A DNA stretch of 60,549 nucleotides from Planctomycetales bacterium (GTDB lineage Bacteria; Planctomycetota; Planctomycetia; Isosphaerales; Isosphaeraceae). Below, in pieces: positions 46,315 to 55,000 of this stretch. A program made the translations under genes and the position numbers. How positions within the stretch are numbered: the stretch's first letter is position 1; the number at the start of each line of letters is the position of its first letter. The stretch covers positions 1 to 60,549 of the forward strand of contig DAIDHX010000005.1 in NCBI GenBank assembly GCA_027451885.1. Direction: 5' to 3'. Below the pieces are notes generated by a model, which was given only the letters and a program-made list of their open reading frames with translations, was not told where the DNA came from and did no database searches.

Positions 46315-48426
46315 GTGGCAAGCGCGAGTGACATTCCCGGCGTGCGCGTGGCGAAGTGCGTCTGCCCGCTCGACTGCCCCGACACGTGCTCGATGCTCGT
46401 CACCGTGCGGGATGGCGTTGCAGTCGAGCTCAGGGGAGATCCCGATCACACATTCACCCGCGGGTTCCTGTGCCAGAAGATGGCCCGGTATCTCGACAGG
46501 GTGTACAGCCCGGAGCGTCTGCTGACTCCACTGCGCAGGGTTGGCCGCAAGGGGCAGGGCAAGTTCGAGCCGATTTCCTGGGACGCTGCACTCGAGCTAA
46601 TCGCGGCCCGCTTCCGATCGATCGCCGAATCGAGCCACGGGCCGCAGGCGATCTTGCCCTATAGTTATTACGGCACGATGGGGAAGATCCAGGCGAGCAG
46701 CCTCGATCGCCGCTTCTTTCACCGGCTGGGAGCGAGCAAGCTCGATCGTACGATTTGTGCCTCGGCCGGGGGCCTGGGGTATGAATACACGCTCGGCCGA
46801 GGGCGGCTGGGCGCGGATCCATATGCCGTGCCGGGATGCCAGCTCATCATCAACTGGGGCTCGAACACCGCGAACACGAATAGCCATCTCTGGAGTCTGA
46901 TGATCGAGGCGCGTAAACAGGGCGCGTCGATCGTGACGATCGATCCCTACCAGAGCCCCACCGCGACGCGCTCCGACTGGCACATTCAACCTCGGCCCGG
47001 CACCGACGCCGCGCTTGCGCTTGGGCTCATGCACGTTATCTGGAGCGAGGGGCTCGAGGATCGCGCGTATCTCGCGCGTGCCGTGATCGGCGCAGAGGCG
47101 CTGCGGGATCGCGTTTTGGCCGAGTACGCTCCCGAGATCGTGGCGGCGATCACCGGCGTCGATTCGGACGCGATCCGCATCCTGGCGCGGCGTATCGCGC
47201 TTGAACAGCCGGTCTTCATCCGCATCAATTACGGCCTTCAGCGCCATCACGGCGGCGGTATGGCCGTGCGCACCATCGCGTGTCTGCCCGCCCTGATCGG
47301 CGCCTGGCTCAAGCCAGGGGGCGGCTGCCTGCTCTCCACCAGCGGCACCTACGACTGGGCGCAGGGCCGGCTCGAACGCCCAGATCTTGCACCCGCCGGA
47401 ACCCGCACCATCAACATGAACCAGCTTGGCGAAGCGCTCCTGGGCGAGCTCCCCGGTCCGCCTATTCAGGCATTATATGTTTATAACTGCAATCCAGCAG
47501 CCGTTGCTCCCAACCAGGCGAAGGTTCTAAGCGGGCTCGCGCGCGAGGATCTCTTTGTGGTGGTGCACGAGCAGTTCCCCACGGACACCGTCGATTATGC
47601 CGATGTGGTTTTGCCCGCGACGACCCAGCTCGAGCATCACGACCTGCACGGCTCTTACGGCCACCACGACGTGATGTACAACGCGCAGGCGATCCCGCCG
47701 CGGGGCCAGGCGCGGTCGAACAGCGAGGTCTTCCGGGCGCTCGCTGCGCGCATGGGCTTTGAGCCCGAGCTTTTTCCCGATGACGAAACGCTGATGCGAA
47801 ACGCACTCGACGGCGGGCCAGCGCTTGCTGGCATCACGCTCGAGGAGCTGAAGGCAAGCGGCTCGAAACGGCTCAACTTGCCGGCGGTTTATGCCCCGTT
47901 TGCCGACGGCGTGTTTCCCACCCCCTCGGGCAAGTGCGAGTTTTATTCGGAGCGGATGAAGTTGGACGGGCACGATCCCTTGCCCACGTATACGCCCCCC
48001 CTGGAGGATCCGCTCACGCGGCCCGATCTTGCCAGGCGGTATCCGATTCAATTGATCTCGCCGCCGCGCCCGCAGTTTTTGAACTCGACCTTCGCCAATT
48101 CCGACCGGCATCGCCGCGCGGCGGGCGAGCCGACGATCGAGCTGGCGGCGGAGGACGCGGCCGTGCGCGGGCTTGTCGCGGGGCAGTGGGTGGAAGTGGT
48201 CAACGACCGGGGCGTTTTCCAGGCCCGGGTCTCGCTCGCCGGCAGGGTGCGCCCGGGCGTCGCCGTGGCCACCGGCATTTACTGGAACAAGCTCTCACCC
48301 GGCGGCTCGAACGTGAACAGCACCACCTCGTCAGCCCTCACCGACTTCGCCGGCGGAGCGACCTTCTTCGACAATCTTGTTGAGGTTCGCCCCGTCACGG
48401 ACCCCAGCGCGGGAGCTCGATCATGA
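46315..48426 (+). CDS. Molybdopterin oxidoreductase with N-terminal 4Fe-4S cluster
   Basis: Cytoplasmic bis-MGD enzyme of 703 residues, DMSO-reductase superfamily. The 4Fe-4S cluster uses Cys17, Cys21, Cys25 and Cys53. RYLDRVYSPERLLTPLRR joins it to the cofactor domains, which contain YSYYGTMGKIQ, NWGSNTANTNSH and the C-terminal MPT-binding beta-barrel. The Mo ligand is not obvious. No Tat signal is present. The GTG at 46315 has GGAGG about 9 bases upstream. The relatives are thiosulfate/polysulfide- or formate-type enzymes, but the substrate is unknown. The gene overlaps a glutaredoxin-like gene by 4 bases, which suggests a thiol electron donor or acceptor. Confidence 0.87.
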   Translation: MASASDIPGVRVAKCVCPLDCPDTCSMLVTVRDGVAVELRGDPDHTFTRGFLCQKMARYLDRVYSPERLLTPLRRVGRKGQGKFEPISWDAALELIAARFRSIAESSHGPQAILPYSYYGTMGKIQASSLDRRFFHRLGASKLDRTICASAGGLGYEYTLGRGRLGADPYAVPGCQLIINWGSNTANTNSHLWSLMIEARKQGASIVTIDPYQSPTATRSDWHIQPRPGTDAALALGLMHVIWSEGLEDRAYLARAVIGAEALRDRVLAEYAPEIVAAITGVDSDAIRILARRIALEQPVFIRINYGLQRHHGGGMAVRTIACLPALIGAWLKPGGGCLLSTSGTYDWAQGRLERPDLAPAGTRTINMNQLGEALLGELPGPPIQALYVYNCNPAAVAPNQAKVLSGLAREDLFVVVHEQFPTDTVDYADVVLPATTQLEHHDLHGSYGHHDVMYNAQAIPPRGQARSNSEVFRALAARMGFEPELFPDDETLMRNALDGGPALAGITLEELKASGSKRLNLPAVYAPFADGVFPTPSGKCEFYSERMKLDGHDPLPTYTPPLEDPLTRPDLARRYPIQLISPPRPQFLNSTFANSDRHRRAAGEPTIELAAEDAAVRGLVAGQWVEVVNDRGVFQARVSLAGRVRPGVAVATGIYWNKLSPGGSNVNSTTSSALTDFAGGATFFDNLVEVRPVTDPSAGARS

Positions 48427-48722
48427 CCACGCTTCTCGCACGGCTGCTCGGGCGCGGGCGGGCGCGCCTTGCGCCCAGGCGCGTCGTCGTTTATAGCCGC
48501 CAGTGCTGCGGCTGTTGCGACAGGGCGTTTGAGACCCTTGCCCGTGCAAACAGGCGATACCCGCTCGCCATCCAACGCGTCGATGTGGATCTCGATCCGG
48601 AGCTCCAGGCCAGGTTCGGACAGGAGGTGCCTGTTGTCGAGATCGACGGCAAGGTGCGTTTCCGCGGCAAGGTCAATCCCGTGTTGCTCGAGCGGCTGCT
48701 CGCCGCGAAGGCGGATGCGTAA
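48423..48722 (+). CDS. Glutaredoxin-like thioredoxin-fold protein
   Basis: Cytoplasmic 99-residue protein. The redox site is unusual: CCGCC at about residues 28-32 within VVYSRQCCGCCDRA, where typical relatives have a Cys-x2-Cys. The rest has the fold pattern VPVVEIDGKVRF, with the cis-Pro. It is translationally coupled to the molybdopterin oxidoreductase through an ATGA overlap, so it may shuttle electrons or protect that enzyme. Convergent with pcs. Confidence 0.75.
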   Translation: MTTLLARLLGRGRARLAPRRVVVYSRQCCGCCDRAFETLARANRRYPLAIQRVDVDLDPELQARFGQEVPVVEIDGKVRFRGKVNPVLLERLLAAKADA

Positions 48723-48749
48723 GAAGACGGCTCGAGGCCGTCTGGACCC

Positions 48750-49598
48750 TCAGCGCATCGCCGCGGACTCCTCGGTTGGCGAGGTCTCGGCCCGCCTGTG
48801 CGCGGTTGCCTTCCGCACCCAGTAGCGCAGACTGATCCACCACGACACGCCCAGATAATACGCCGGATAGAAAAGCGAGACCCAGGTCAGGTTGAGCGTG
48901 CCGGCATCGAGCGTCCGGGCGGTTGTCTGTGGTAAGCGCCAGAGAATCCACGCCATGAGGAACGTCCAGGGAATACCCAGAATCGTGGTCCACAGATTAA
49001 GCCGCCCAGGCATGGACGGATAAAGATGTCGCGTTGGCACGAATGTGAGCACCGCAAGCAGGGTGATGATCCCGAGCGCGGCCCAGGGGCTGATCGGCAG
49101 CGCGTAGAGATAAAACGCCACCACGTTCCAGAGTGATGGAAAGCCCAGAAAGTAACCGTCGTCGGTTTTGGCCTGAACCTGGCAAAATCCATAGGCGCTG
49201 GCGTAGAGCGGCAGGATGAGCGCGGGCTCCCATCCCGCGGGCAGGATTTGTGCGCGGTAGATCAGGAAGAGCGGCAGGAAGGTGTAAGTGAGAAAGTCGA
49301 TGATGTCATCGAGCCGGCGGCCGTCGAAGCTGGGAACGGCTTCCTTGATCTTGACCTTGCGGGCGAGGGTGCCGTCGGTGGAGTCGATGATGGTTGCAAT
49401 CGCCATGAGCAGGAAGGACCAGCGAAATGCGTTCGCGCCTCCTTCAGCCAGCAGGGCCACGATGAGCGCGGCACAGACCAGGCCAAGCCCGGTATACGCG
49501 TGTACGCACCAACCCAGAACGCGCGTAAGCTTGCTGACAGCGTGCGGCCGCCTCGGCTCTGACTTGCGCCTGGGTTTGCGTTTCTTGAGCGTGAGCAT
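48750..49598 (-). CDS. pcs: Phosphatidylcholine synthase (CDP-alcohol phosphatidyltransferase)
   Basis: Inner-membrane enzyme of 282 residues, expected to condense choline with CDP-diacylglycerol to phosphatidylcholine and CMP. The CDP-alcohol motif is DGTLAR, then G-R-R-L-D-D-I-I-D (D-G-x2-A-R...G-x3-D-x3-D). Beyond the shared motif it tracks rhizobial Pcs closely: VHAYTGLG at the first helix, ARKVKIKEAVP, DFLTYTFLPLF, KTDDGYFLGFPSLWN and VLTFVPTRHLYP. About eight helices are predicted. The start at 49598 follows a Lys/Arg-rich end; the longer ORF to 49901 overlaps the permease gene. It is the last gene of the pmt-permease-pcs operon (31 bases after the permease). Confidence 0.9.
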   Translation of the reverse strand: MLTLKKRKPRRKSEPRRPHAVSKLTRVLGWCVHAYTGLGLVCAALIVALLAEGGANAFRWSFLLMAIATIIDSTDGTLARKVKIKEAVPSFDGRRLDDIIDFLTYTFLPLFLIYRAQILPAGWEPALILPLYASAYGFCQVQAKTDDGYFLGFPSLWNVVAFYLYALPISPWAALGIITLLAVLTFVPTRHLYPSMPGRLNLWTTILGIPWTFLMAWILWRLPQTTARTLDAGTLNLTWVSLFYPAYYLGVSWWISLRYWVRKATAHRRAETSPTEESAAMR

Positions 49599-49629
49599 GT
49601 GCGAGATCCTTCTTGAGATCCGTGGGGCG

Positions 49630-51162
49630 CTAGCCATCCGCCCCGGGCGTGGCCGCGTGCTCGGGCAGTATTCCAGAACGCTGCCGGTCACCAAATTTAT
49701 CATAGAGGAACGCGAGCGCCAGGAGCGAGGCCGTTGCAATGGGCGCAGCGTAGCGGGCGAGCGGCTCCTCGCCGTGGATTTCCACCCTGGGCCAGCCAAT
49801 ATTGACAACCACGCATGCGCTAAAGCACACGGCCGCGAGGTTGACTGCAAGCCCCAGGCGGCCGAGTGAGAAGTGGGGCTCGCCAGTGCGCTCCGCGCCA
49901 ATTGGACTCCCGCGGAATCGGCGGAGGAGAATCGGCAGGTTTGTCATCAGGTAGGCGAGATTTGCCCAGACAACGGCCAGCGAGCACAAGCTGGAGACGA
50001 CTCGGGGGTGGTTGAGGTTGGCGAGCAGGATCCCAAGCGCGAGCGATCCCACGAGGAGCAAGGGCGCAACAGGCGTGCGGGTACGCGGCGAGATCCGCGA
50101 GAGCCGGCCTGGCCAGGGGAGCACGCCGTCACGTGCCATGGCGAAGATCAAGCGTCCCGCGGTGCTCTGGACCGACACAGCGCAGAAGAAAACGGCCATG
50201 GCGGCGAGCCCGAGCAAGGGCGTGCCCAGGCGGGAACCGAGGGTGGATTTCACGATGAGTGCGAGCCCGCCGGTGAGCTTGCCGAGGGTGGGGCTTGTGG
50301 GCTCTGCCGCGGCCAGCAATCCGAAGATGATGAGCGCGCCTCCCGCCAGCCCGGAGGCGAGCAAGGCGCCCAGAATCGCCGCTGGAGCGCGCCTGCGCGG
50401 GTCGCGCGTTTCCTCGGAGAGAGCGGCCGCGGCGTCGAAGCCGTAGAGCACATAGGTTGATGCCAGCGAGGCCGCCAGCATCGCCCCCGCGCTCGACCTG
50501 CCTGATCCCGCCTGAATTCGCAGCAGCAGCTCAGGCCCATTGTGCATGGCAAGCGCGAGCAACGCGAGGAGCACAATCGCGGCCACAAGCTCGACCGCTG
50601 TACCCAGGCTGTTCACCTTGCCCAGCACGCGCACGCCCGAGAGGTTGACCAGCGTTGCCAGCCCCACCAGCACGCAACCCAGCAGCACGGCGTTTTTGCC
50701 GCTTGCCGTTTCATCTCCCGGCGCGCCCACGAGCTGAAAGCCGCTTGAGAGCATGGGCAGCGTGGCCTCGAGCGCAACCGCGACCGCCGCCAGGCTGACG
50801 ATCGCACACCCGAGCGCGACGAATCCGGTGAGCACGCCCCATCTGCGCCCGCCCAAATGCGCGGACCACTGGTAGATCCCGCCTGAAAGCGGGTATTGCG
50901 CGGAGAGCTCGGCAAAGCAAAGCGCGACTGCGGTCTGGCCCAGCAGCACCGCCGGCCAGGTCCAGAAAAACGCCGGCCCCGCCGCGGCGAATCCCAGGGG
51001 AAACACCTGGAAGACGCCGGTGAGGATCGACAGATAAGAGAATCCCGCCGCGAATGCGGAGAACGAACCGAGGCGGCGATCGAGCTCCTGGCGGTACCCG
51101 AAGGTGGCCAGGTCGCCCGCGTCGTCGAGAGATTTCGGCGTCACGGGCGGTCCCTGAGCCAT
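49630..51162 (-). CDS. APC-superfamily permease, amino acid/choline (ACT) type
   Basis: Inner-membrane transporter of 510 residues, about 12 helices. LSAQYPLSGGIYQWSAHLGG is the family hallmark after helix 2. STYVLYGFDAAAALSEETRDPRRRAPAAI and FFCAVSVQSTAGRLIFAMARDG are the conserved loops of the ACT group, which contains yeast choline and GABA permeases. It starts 10 bases after the PMT-type gene and ends 31 bases before pcs. That position makes choline, ethanolamine or a related amine a reasonable cargo, but amino acids cannot be excluded from sequence alone. Confidence 0.88.
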   Translation of the reverse strand: MAQGPPVTPKSLDDAGDLATFGYRQELDRRLGSFSAFAAGFSYLSILTGVFQVFPLGFAAAGPAFFWTWPAVLLGQTAVALCFAELSAQYPLSGGIYQWSAHLGGRRWGVLTGFVALGCAIVSLAAVAVALEATLPMLSSGFQLVGAPGDETASGKNAVLLGCVLVGLATLVNLSGVRVLGKVNSLGTAVELVAAIVLLALLALAMHNGPELLLRIQAGSGRSSAGAMLAASLASTYVLYGFDAAAALSEETRDPRRRAPAAILGALLASGLAGGALIIFGLLAAAEPTSPTLGKLTGGLALIVKSTLGSRLGTPLLGLAAMAVFFCAVSVQSTAGRLIFAMARDGVLPWPGRLSRISPRTRTPVAPLLLVGSLALGILLANLNHPRVVSSLCSLAVVWANLAYLMTNLPILLRRFRGSPIGAERTGEPHFSLGRLGLAVNLAAVCFSACVVVNIGWPRVEIHGEEPLARYAAPIATASLLALAFLYDKFGDRQRSGILPEHAATPGADG

Positions 51163-51172
51163 GTGCGTTAGC

Positions 51173-51976
51173 TTAGCTGCGGGCGGTGTAGATGCCCCAT
51201 TTCATGTCGCCGTTCTTGCAGAAGCCGACCTTCATCGCCCAGCGCTCGACCAGGTAATTCAGGTCGTTTTCCGGGAACACCGTGAGGAATTCCGAGCGGT
51301 TCGTCCTGAGCCGGTCGGCCTCGCTCTCGAGGATCTCGATGAACTTCGCGGTGGCGTCGTCGACCACAACATCCGTGAAACCGGCCTGTTCGAGCAGCTT
51401 GCCATACTGGGCCGGCTCGACGACGTGGTAGCCGGTCTTCTTGATGTATTCCTCGAAGGCGGGACTGCCAGGGGTTTTGCCACGGGCGTAATCCGTGATC
51501 ACGAGCGTGCCGCCCGGCGCCATCAGGCTTCTAAGCCGCGAAAAGAGCCGTGGCTTGTCCGGGATGTGCATGAGCGCGTCCCGGCTCCAAACGATGTCGA
51601 ACGGCTCGGGAAAATCGGTCACGAGCACGTCGCCCAGAATCGAGACGACCTGGTCGCCGAGCGATTCCTTCTCAGCGCGTTCGAGCGCGATGGCGATCAT
51701 TTCCTGCGCCAGGTCGATGCCGATCACCCTGGCGCCGTAGGTCCTGGCAAGGTGGAACGCTGCGCCGCCGATCCCGCTGCCCACGTCGAGCACGCGTGCG
51801 CCCGGCTTAAGCGCGCCTTGAATGCGGCGGCATAGGTCTTCCGTGGTCGCGGCCCCGCCGGTGCTCACATAGCCCGGTCCGAAGATCATCTCGTAGCGAA
51901 GAATGCTGGTGCGGCTGTACTGACCGTTGTTGTCGAATTTGGGCGGGGCGGCTTGCGCAGCCTGTTGCGTCGTCAT
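51173..51976 (-). CDS. Phosphoethanolamine N-methyltransferase (PMT/PfPMT type)
   Basis: SAM-dependent cytoplasmic methyltransferase of 267 residues, the size of Plasmodium PMT (266). QYSRTSILRYEMIFG (Tyr20, Tyr28) corresponds to the Tyr19/Tyr27 region of the Plasmodium enzyme. VLDVGSGIGG binds SAM. SRDALMHI supplies the Asp/His pair equivalent to Asp128/His132. ITDYARG, KTGYHVVEPAQY and KNGDMKWGIYTA complete the phosphobase pocket. It is expected to convert phosphoethanolamine to phosphocholine in three steps. The ATG at 51976 is preferred; ORF extension to 52261 would overlap the surface-protein gene. It is the first gene of the operon with the permease and pcs. Confidence 0.85.
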   Translation of the reverse strand: MTTQQAAQAAPPKFDNNGQYSRTSILRYEMIFGPGYVSTGGAATTEDLCRRIQGALKPGARVLDVGSGIGGAAFHLARTYGARVIGIDLAQEMIAIALERAEKESLGDQVVSILGDVLVTDFPEPFDIVWSRDALMHIPDKPRLFSRLRSLMAPGGTLVITDYARGKTPGSPAFEEYIKKTGYHVVEPAQYGKLLEQAGFTDVVVDDATAKFIEILESEADRLRTNRSEFLTVFPENDLNYLVERWAMKVGFCKNGDMKWGIYTARS

Positions 51977-52058
51977 GGGTTGGCTGGACTCGCGATCTGA
52001 GAACGTGTGAGGCCAGACCGCCCGCGCAGCGGATGCGTGCCAGGGCGATCCCTCGTGA

Positions 52059-55000
52059 TCAAAAACGAGCCTTATTATCTGAAGATTGGAGGAAGAAAGC
52101 AAATCGGCGGATGTGATGCCGGGTTGGCGGCAAGCCGCGATGGACCTGTACAAGCGGTCTGCGGAGCGTGTGTCTGGCCCTGGGATGCTGTGCATGAACA
52201 ACGGTCGGGACGCCCATGCCCTCGATGTAGAAAGGCGGGCGTTTGAGATGGATCTTGACACTCCCCGTGCCCTGGATTGCGGGGAGAATTGTTCGGCCGG
52301 GCGAAGCGCCTTGCCGCTTGACCGAGCCCGAGAGCGTGCTCTGCCGCGTGGTCGGGCCCAGGATTCCCAGGAAGTCGACGGCCCCGCTCGGGGCTTGCTG
52401 GAGCTCCATGAGCCCGCCGTGGGCCAGGTTCAAGGTGACCAGATTTCCTACCGAGTCGTTGTAGACGAGGTGCGAGCCGACGCCGAACGTGAGCGCGATT
52501 GGCGCGCCGACTGCGCCGCCGTCGCCCACGAGAAGCGCGCCGGCCGGGCTTGCCAATCCGGCGTTGATGAACACGTTCGCACGCGGGTCGACGGTCAAGT
52601 TGAAGAGCTGGTTGAGCGGCAACGGCCGCGCGGGCACGAGCGTCACGGAGCTCGAGCTGGCGCCAGGGCTGTACACAGCCTGCGCGAGCGGGACGATGCC
52701 GCCGTTTGCATACGGGCCGGCGGAGAAGATGTAGTAGCCGTAATTCGCCAGATCGCTCGCCCGCGAGGGATCGAGCGGCATGTTGAACGAGAGCACGATC
52801 GCGCCGATGCCCGATCCAGAGGCCGCGATCTGTTCGGAGAGCAGAACTGGGGACGGCGGCGGTGGCGGCGTTTCCTGAATCACGAGCGTGGCGGTTGCGG
52901 TCGCGCCGATCACCGCGCCCCCCGTCGGCGCCGCAAGCGCGAGCTGAACCGTGGGATTGGGGGCGGTGGGATCAGAGATGAGCGGGATGGAGAACGTCGC
53001 GCCCGACTGGCCGGCGAGGAACGTCAGCACGCCCGATTCCGGTGTGTAATCGACTCCAGGCGCGGCGGTTCCGGGGCTTGTGGAATAGGCGACGGAAACC
53101 GCCGAGCTGCGGTTTCCGCCCCGGATGACCGTGATTGTGGCGGATCCGCCCGTGGCCATCGCGGTGTAACTCGGCGCCGAGAAGGCGATCGTCGGCGGCA
53201 GGTTGTCGACGGTTGTGAGCTCGTAGCTGGCAGGCGCGCTCAATGTCTCGCTCCCGGTTGGCGCGGAGAGTGCCAGATTCACCGTCGTCGCGGCCGCCGT
53301 TTGAAGGATGTTCTCGAGAATCGGCACGCTGAATCCAAGCTGCATCTGCCCCGGCTGGAATGTGAGCGTGCCAGAGGTCGCCGTGTAATCGAACCCGGCC
53401 GCCGCCGTTCCATTCGCCGTGGCGTAATTGACCGAGACAAGCGCGTTCGGGTTGCCAATGCGATCGACCTGGATGTCCGCCTGGCCCGAAGTCGCCGTGG
53501 TCGATTGCGCCGCGACCGCGAATTGCAGGCTCACCGGCTGAGCCGAGACCGAGTTGGAAAACTCCGACGTATCCCCCGTGTTCAAGTTGGTCGCCGTGGT
53601 GGTGATCCAGGTGTTCGGAGGCAGGCCAAGCGGAGGCGCCAGGTCGGCGGCCGCGTTGCCGTTCGCGTCGGTCGTCACCGTGAGCGATTGCAGAAATGTT
53701 TGTCCCTGCCCATAACCCGATGGGTCGGGGATCGTACTCGTGAAAAACTGGATCAGAAACGGAGTGTTCGGCAGGCTGTTCAGGGTTGCCTGGGCCGCGC
53801 CTTGCGCGCCTCCGACCGCGGCAACCACGACCGGCGTGTTTTGCAGGTCGTTCGGGCCCACGCGCACCCCGGGCGCATTGGGCGTGATCCCCGAGGGAGG
53901 ATCGCCGGGCGCGACCAGATCGATGCCAATCAGGCCATTCTGATAGATCGAGTTCGAGAGGATCGCATTCCCCACGCCGGACTGCACGCTGACACCGGCA
54001 TCAACGTTGAAGTCGATCGTGTTGCCCGCGCCCGCGACCGTGCCGCCAAGCGTGTTGTTGGATGCGCTCGTCGAGAACACCACGCCGTTCGTCTCGTTGC
54101 CAAGCGGCCTGGCGCCGGTGAGGTCGGTGCCGATGAGGTTGCCCTCGATCAGGTTGTTGATCGCGGTCGCGCCGTCGACTTGCACGCCGATCAGGTTGGC
54201 GGAGATCACATTCAGCGCGTTTGCCGTCACCCCGCCCACGGTGTTGCCGTAGCCGCCCTCGATCAAGATCCCCTCGTTCGAATTGCCGCGATCGGCCGAG
54301 CCCGCCCTGTCGAGCCCGATCAGGCTGCCGGTGATCAGGTTGCCGGTTGAGGTCGAACCCAGAATCTCCACACCGATCTGGTTGCCGGAGATGACCTGCC
54401 CCCCTTGCGCGTCTCCCTGGATGGTGTTGTTCGACGCGTTCTGGATAAGCACGCCTTGCAAGGCGTTGCCCAGGTCGGCCTCGCCGGTGATGTCGGTGCC
54501 GATGAGGTTGTTCTGCACCAGGATGTCGCTGGCGGTAGCGCCCGAGAGCAGGACGCCGACCAGGTTCGCGGAGATCACGTTGGCCGGGCCGATGGTGTTG
54601 TTTGGGGTGTAGACGGCGACGCCGTTCTCGCCATTGCCGAGCACCGCCGCGCCCGAGGAAATGAGGCCGATGATATTGTTCGCGACGCTGTTTTCGGTTG
54701 CGCTCGAACCGCTGATATCGACCCCGTCGCCGCTGTTGCGGCTGATCACGTTGCCGTCGCTCCCCACCGGGCCGCCGACCTGGTTGAAGGGAGCGTTGTC
54801 GAGAAAGACGCCGTCGCCGCGGTTGCCAGGGTCGCCGGTGCCGAAAATGTAGCCTCCGCCCGGCCCGGTGCCGATGTAGTTGGCCTCGATCAGGTTCCGC
54901 GCCGCACCCGGACCCTCCACGTGAATGCCGGCCGACTGGTTGCTCGAAATGAGATTCCCCGACCCCGCGACCGCTCCGCCGATGATGTTGCTCGAGGTCG

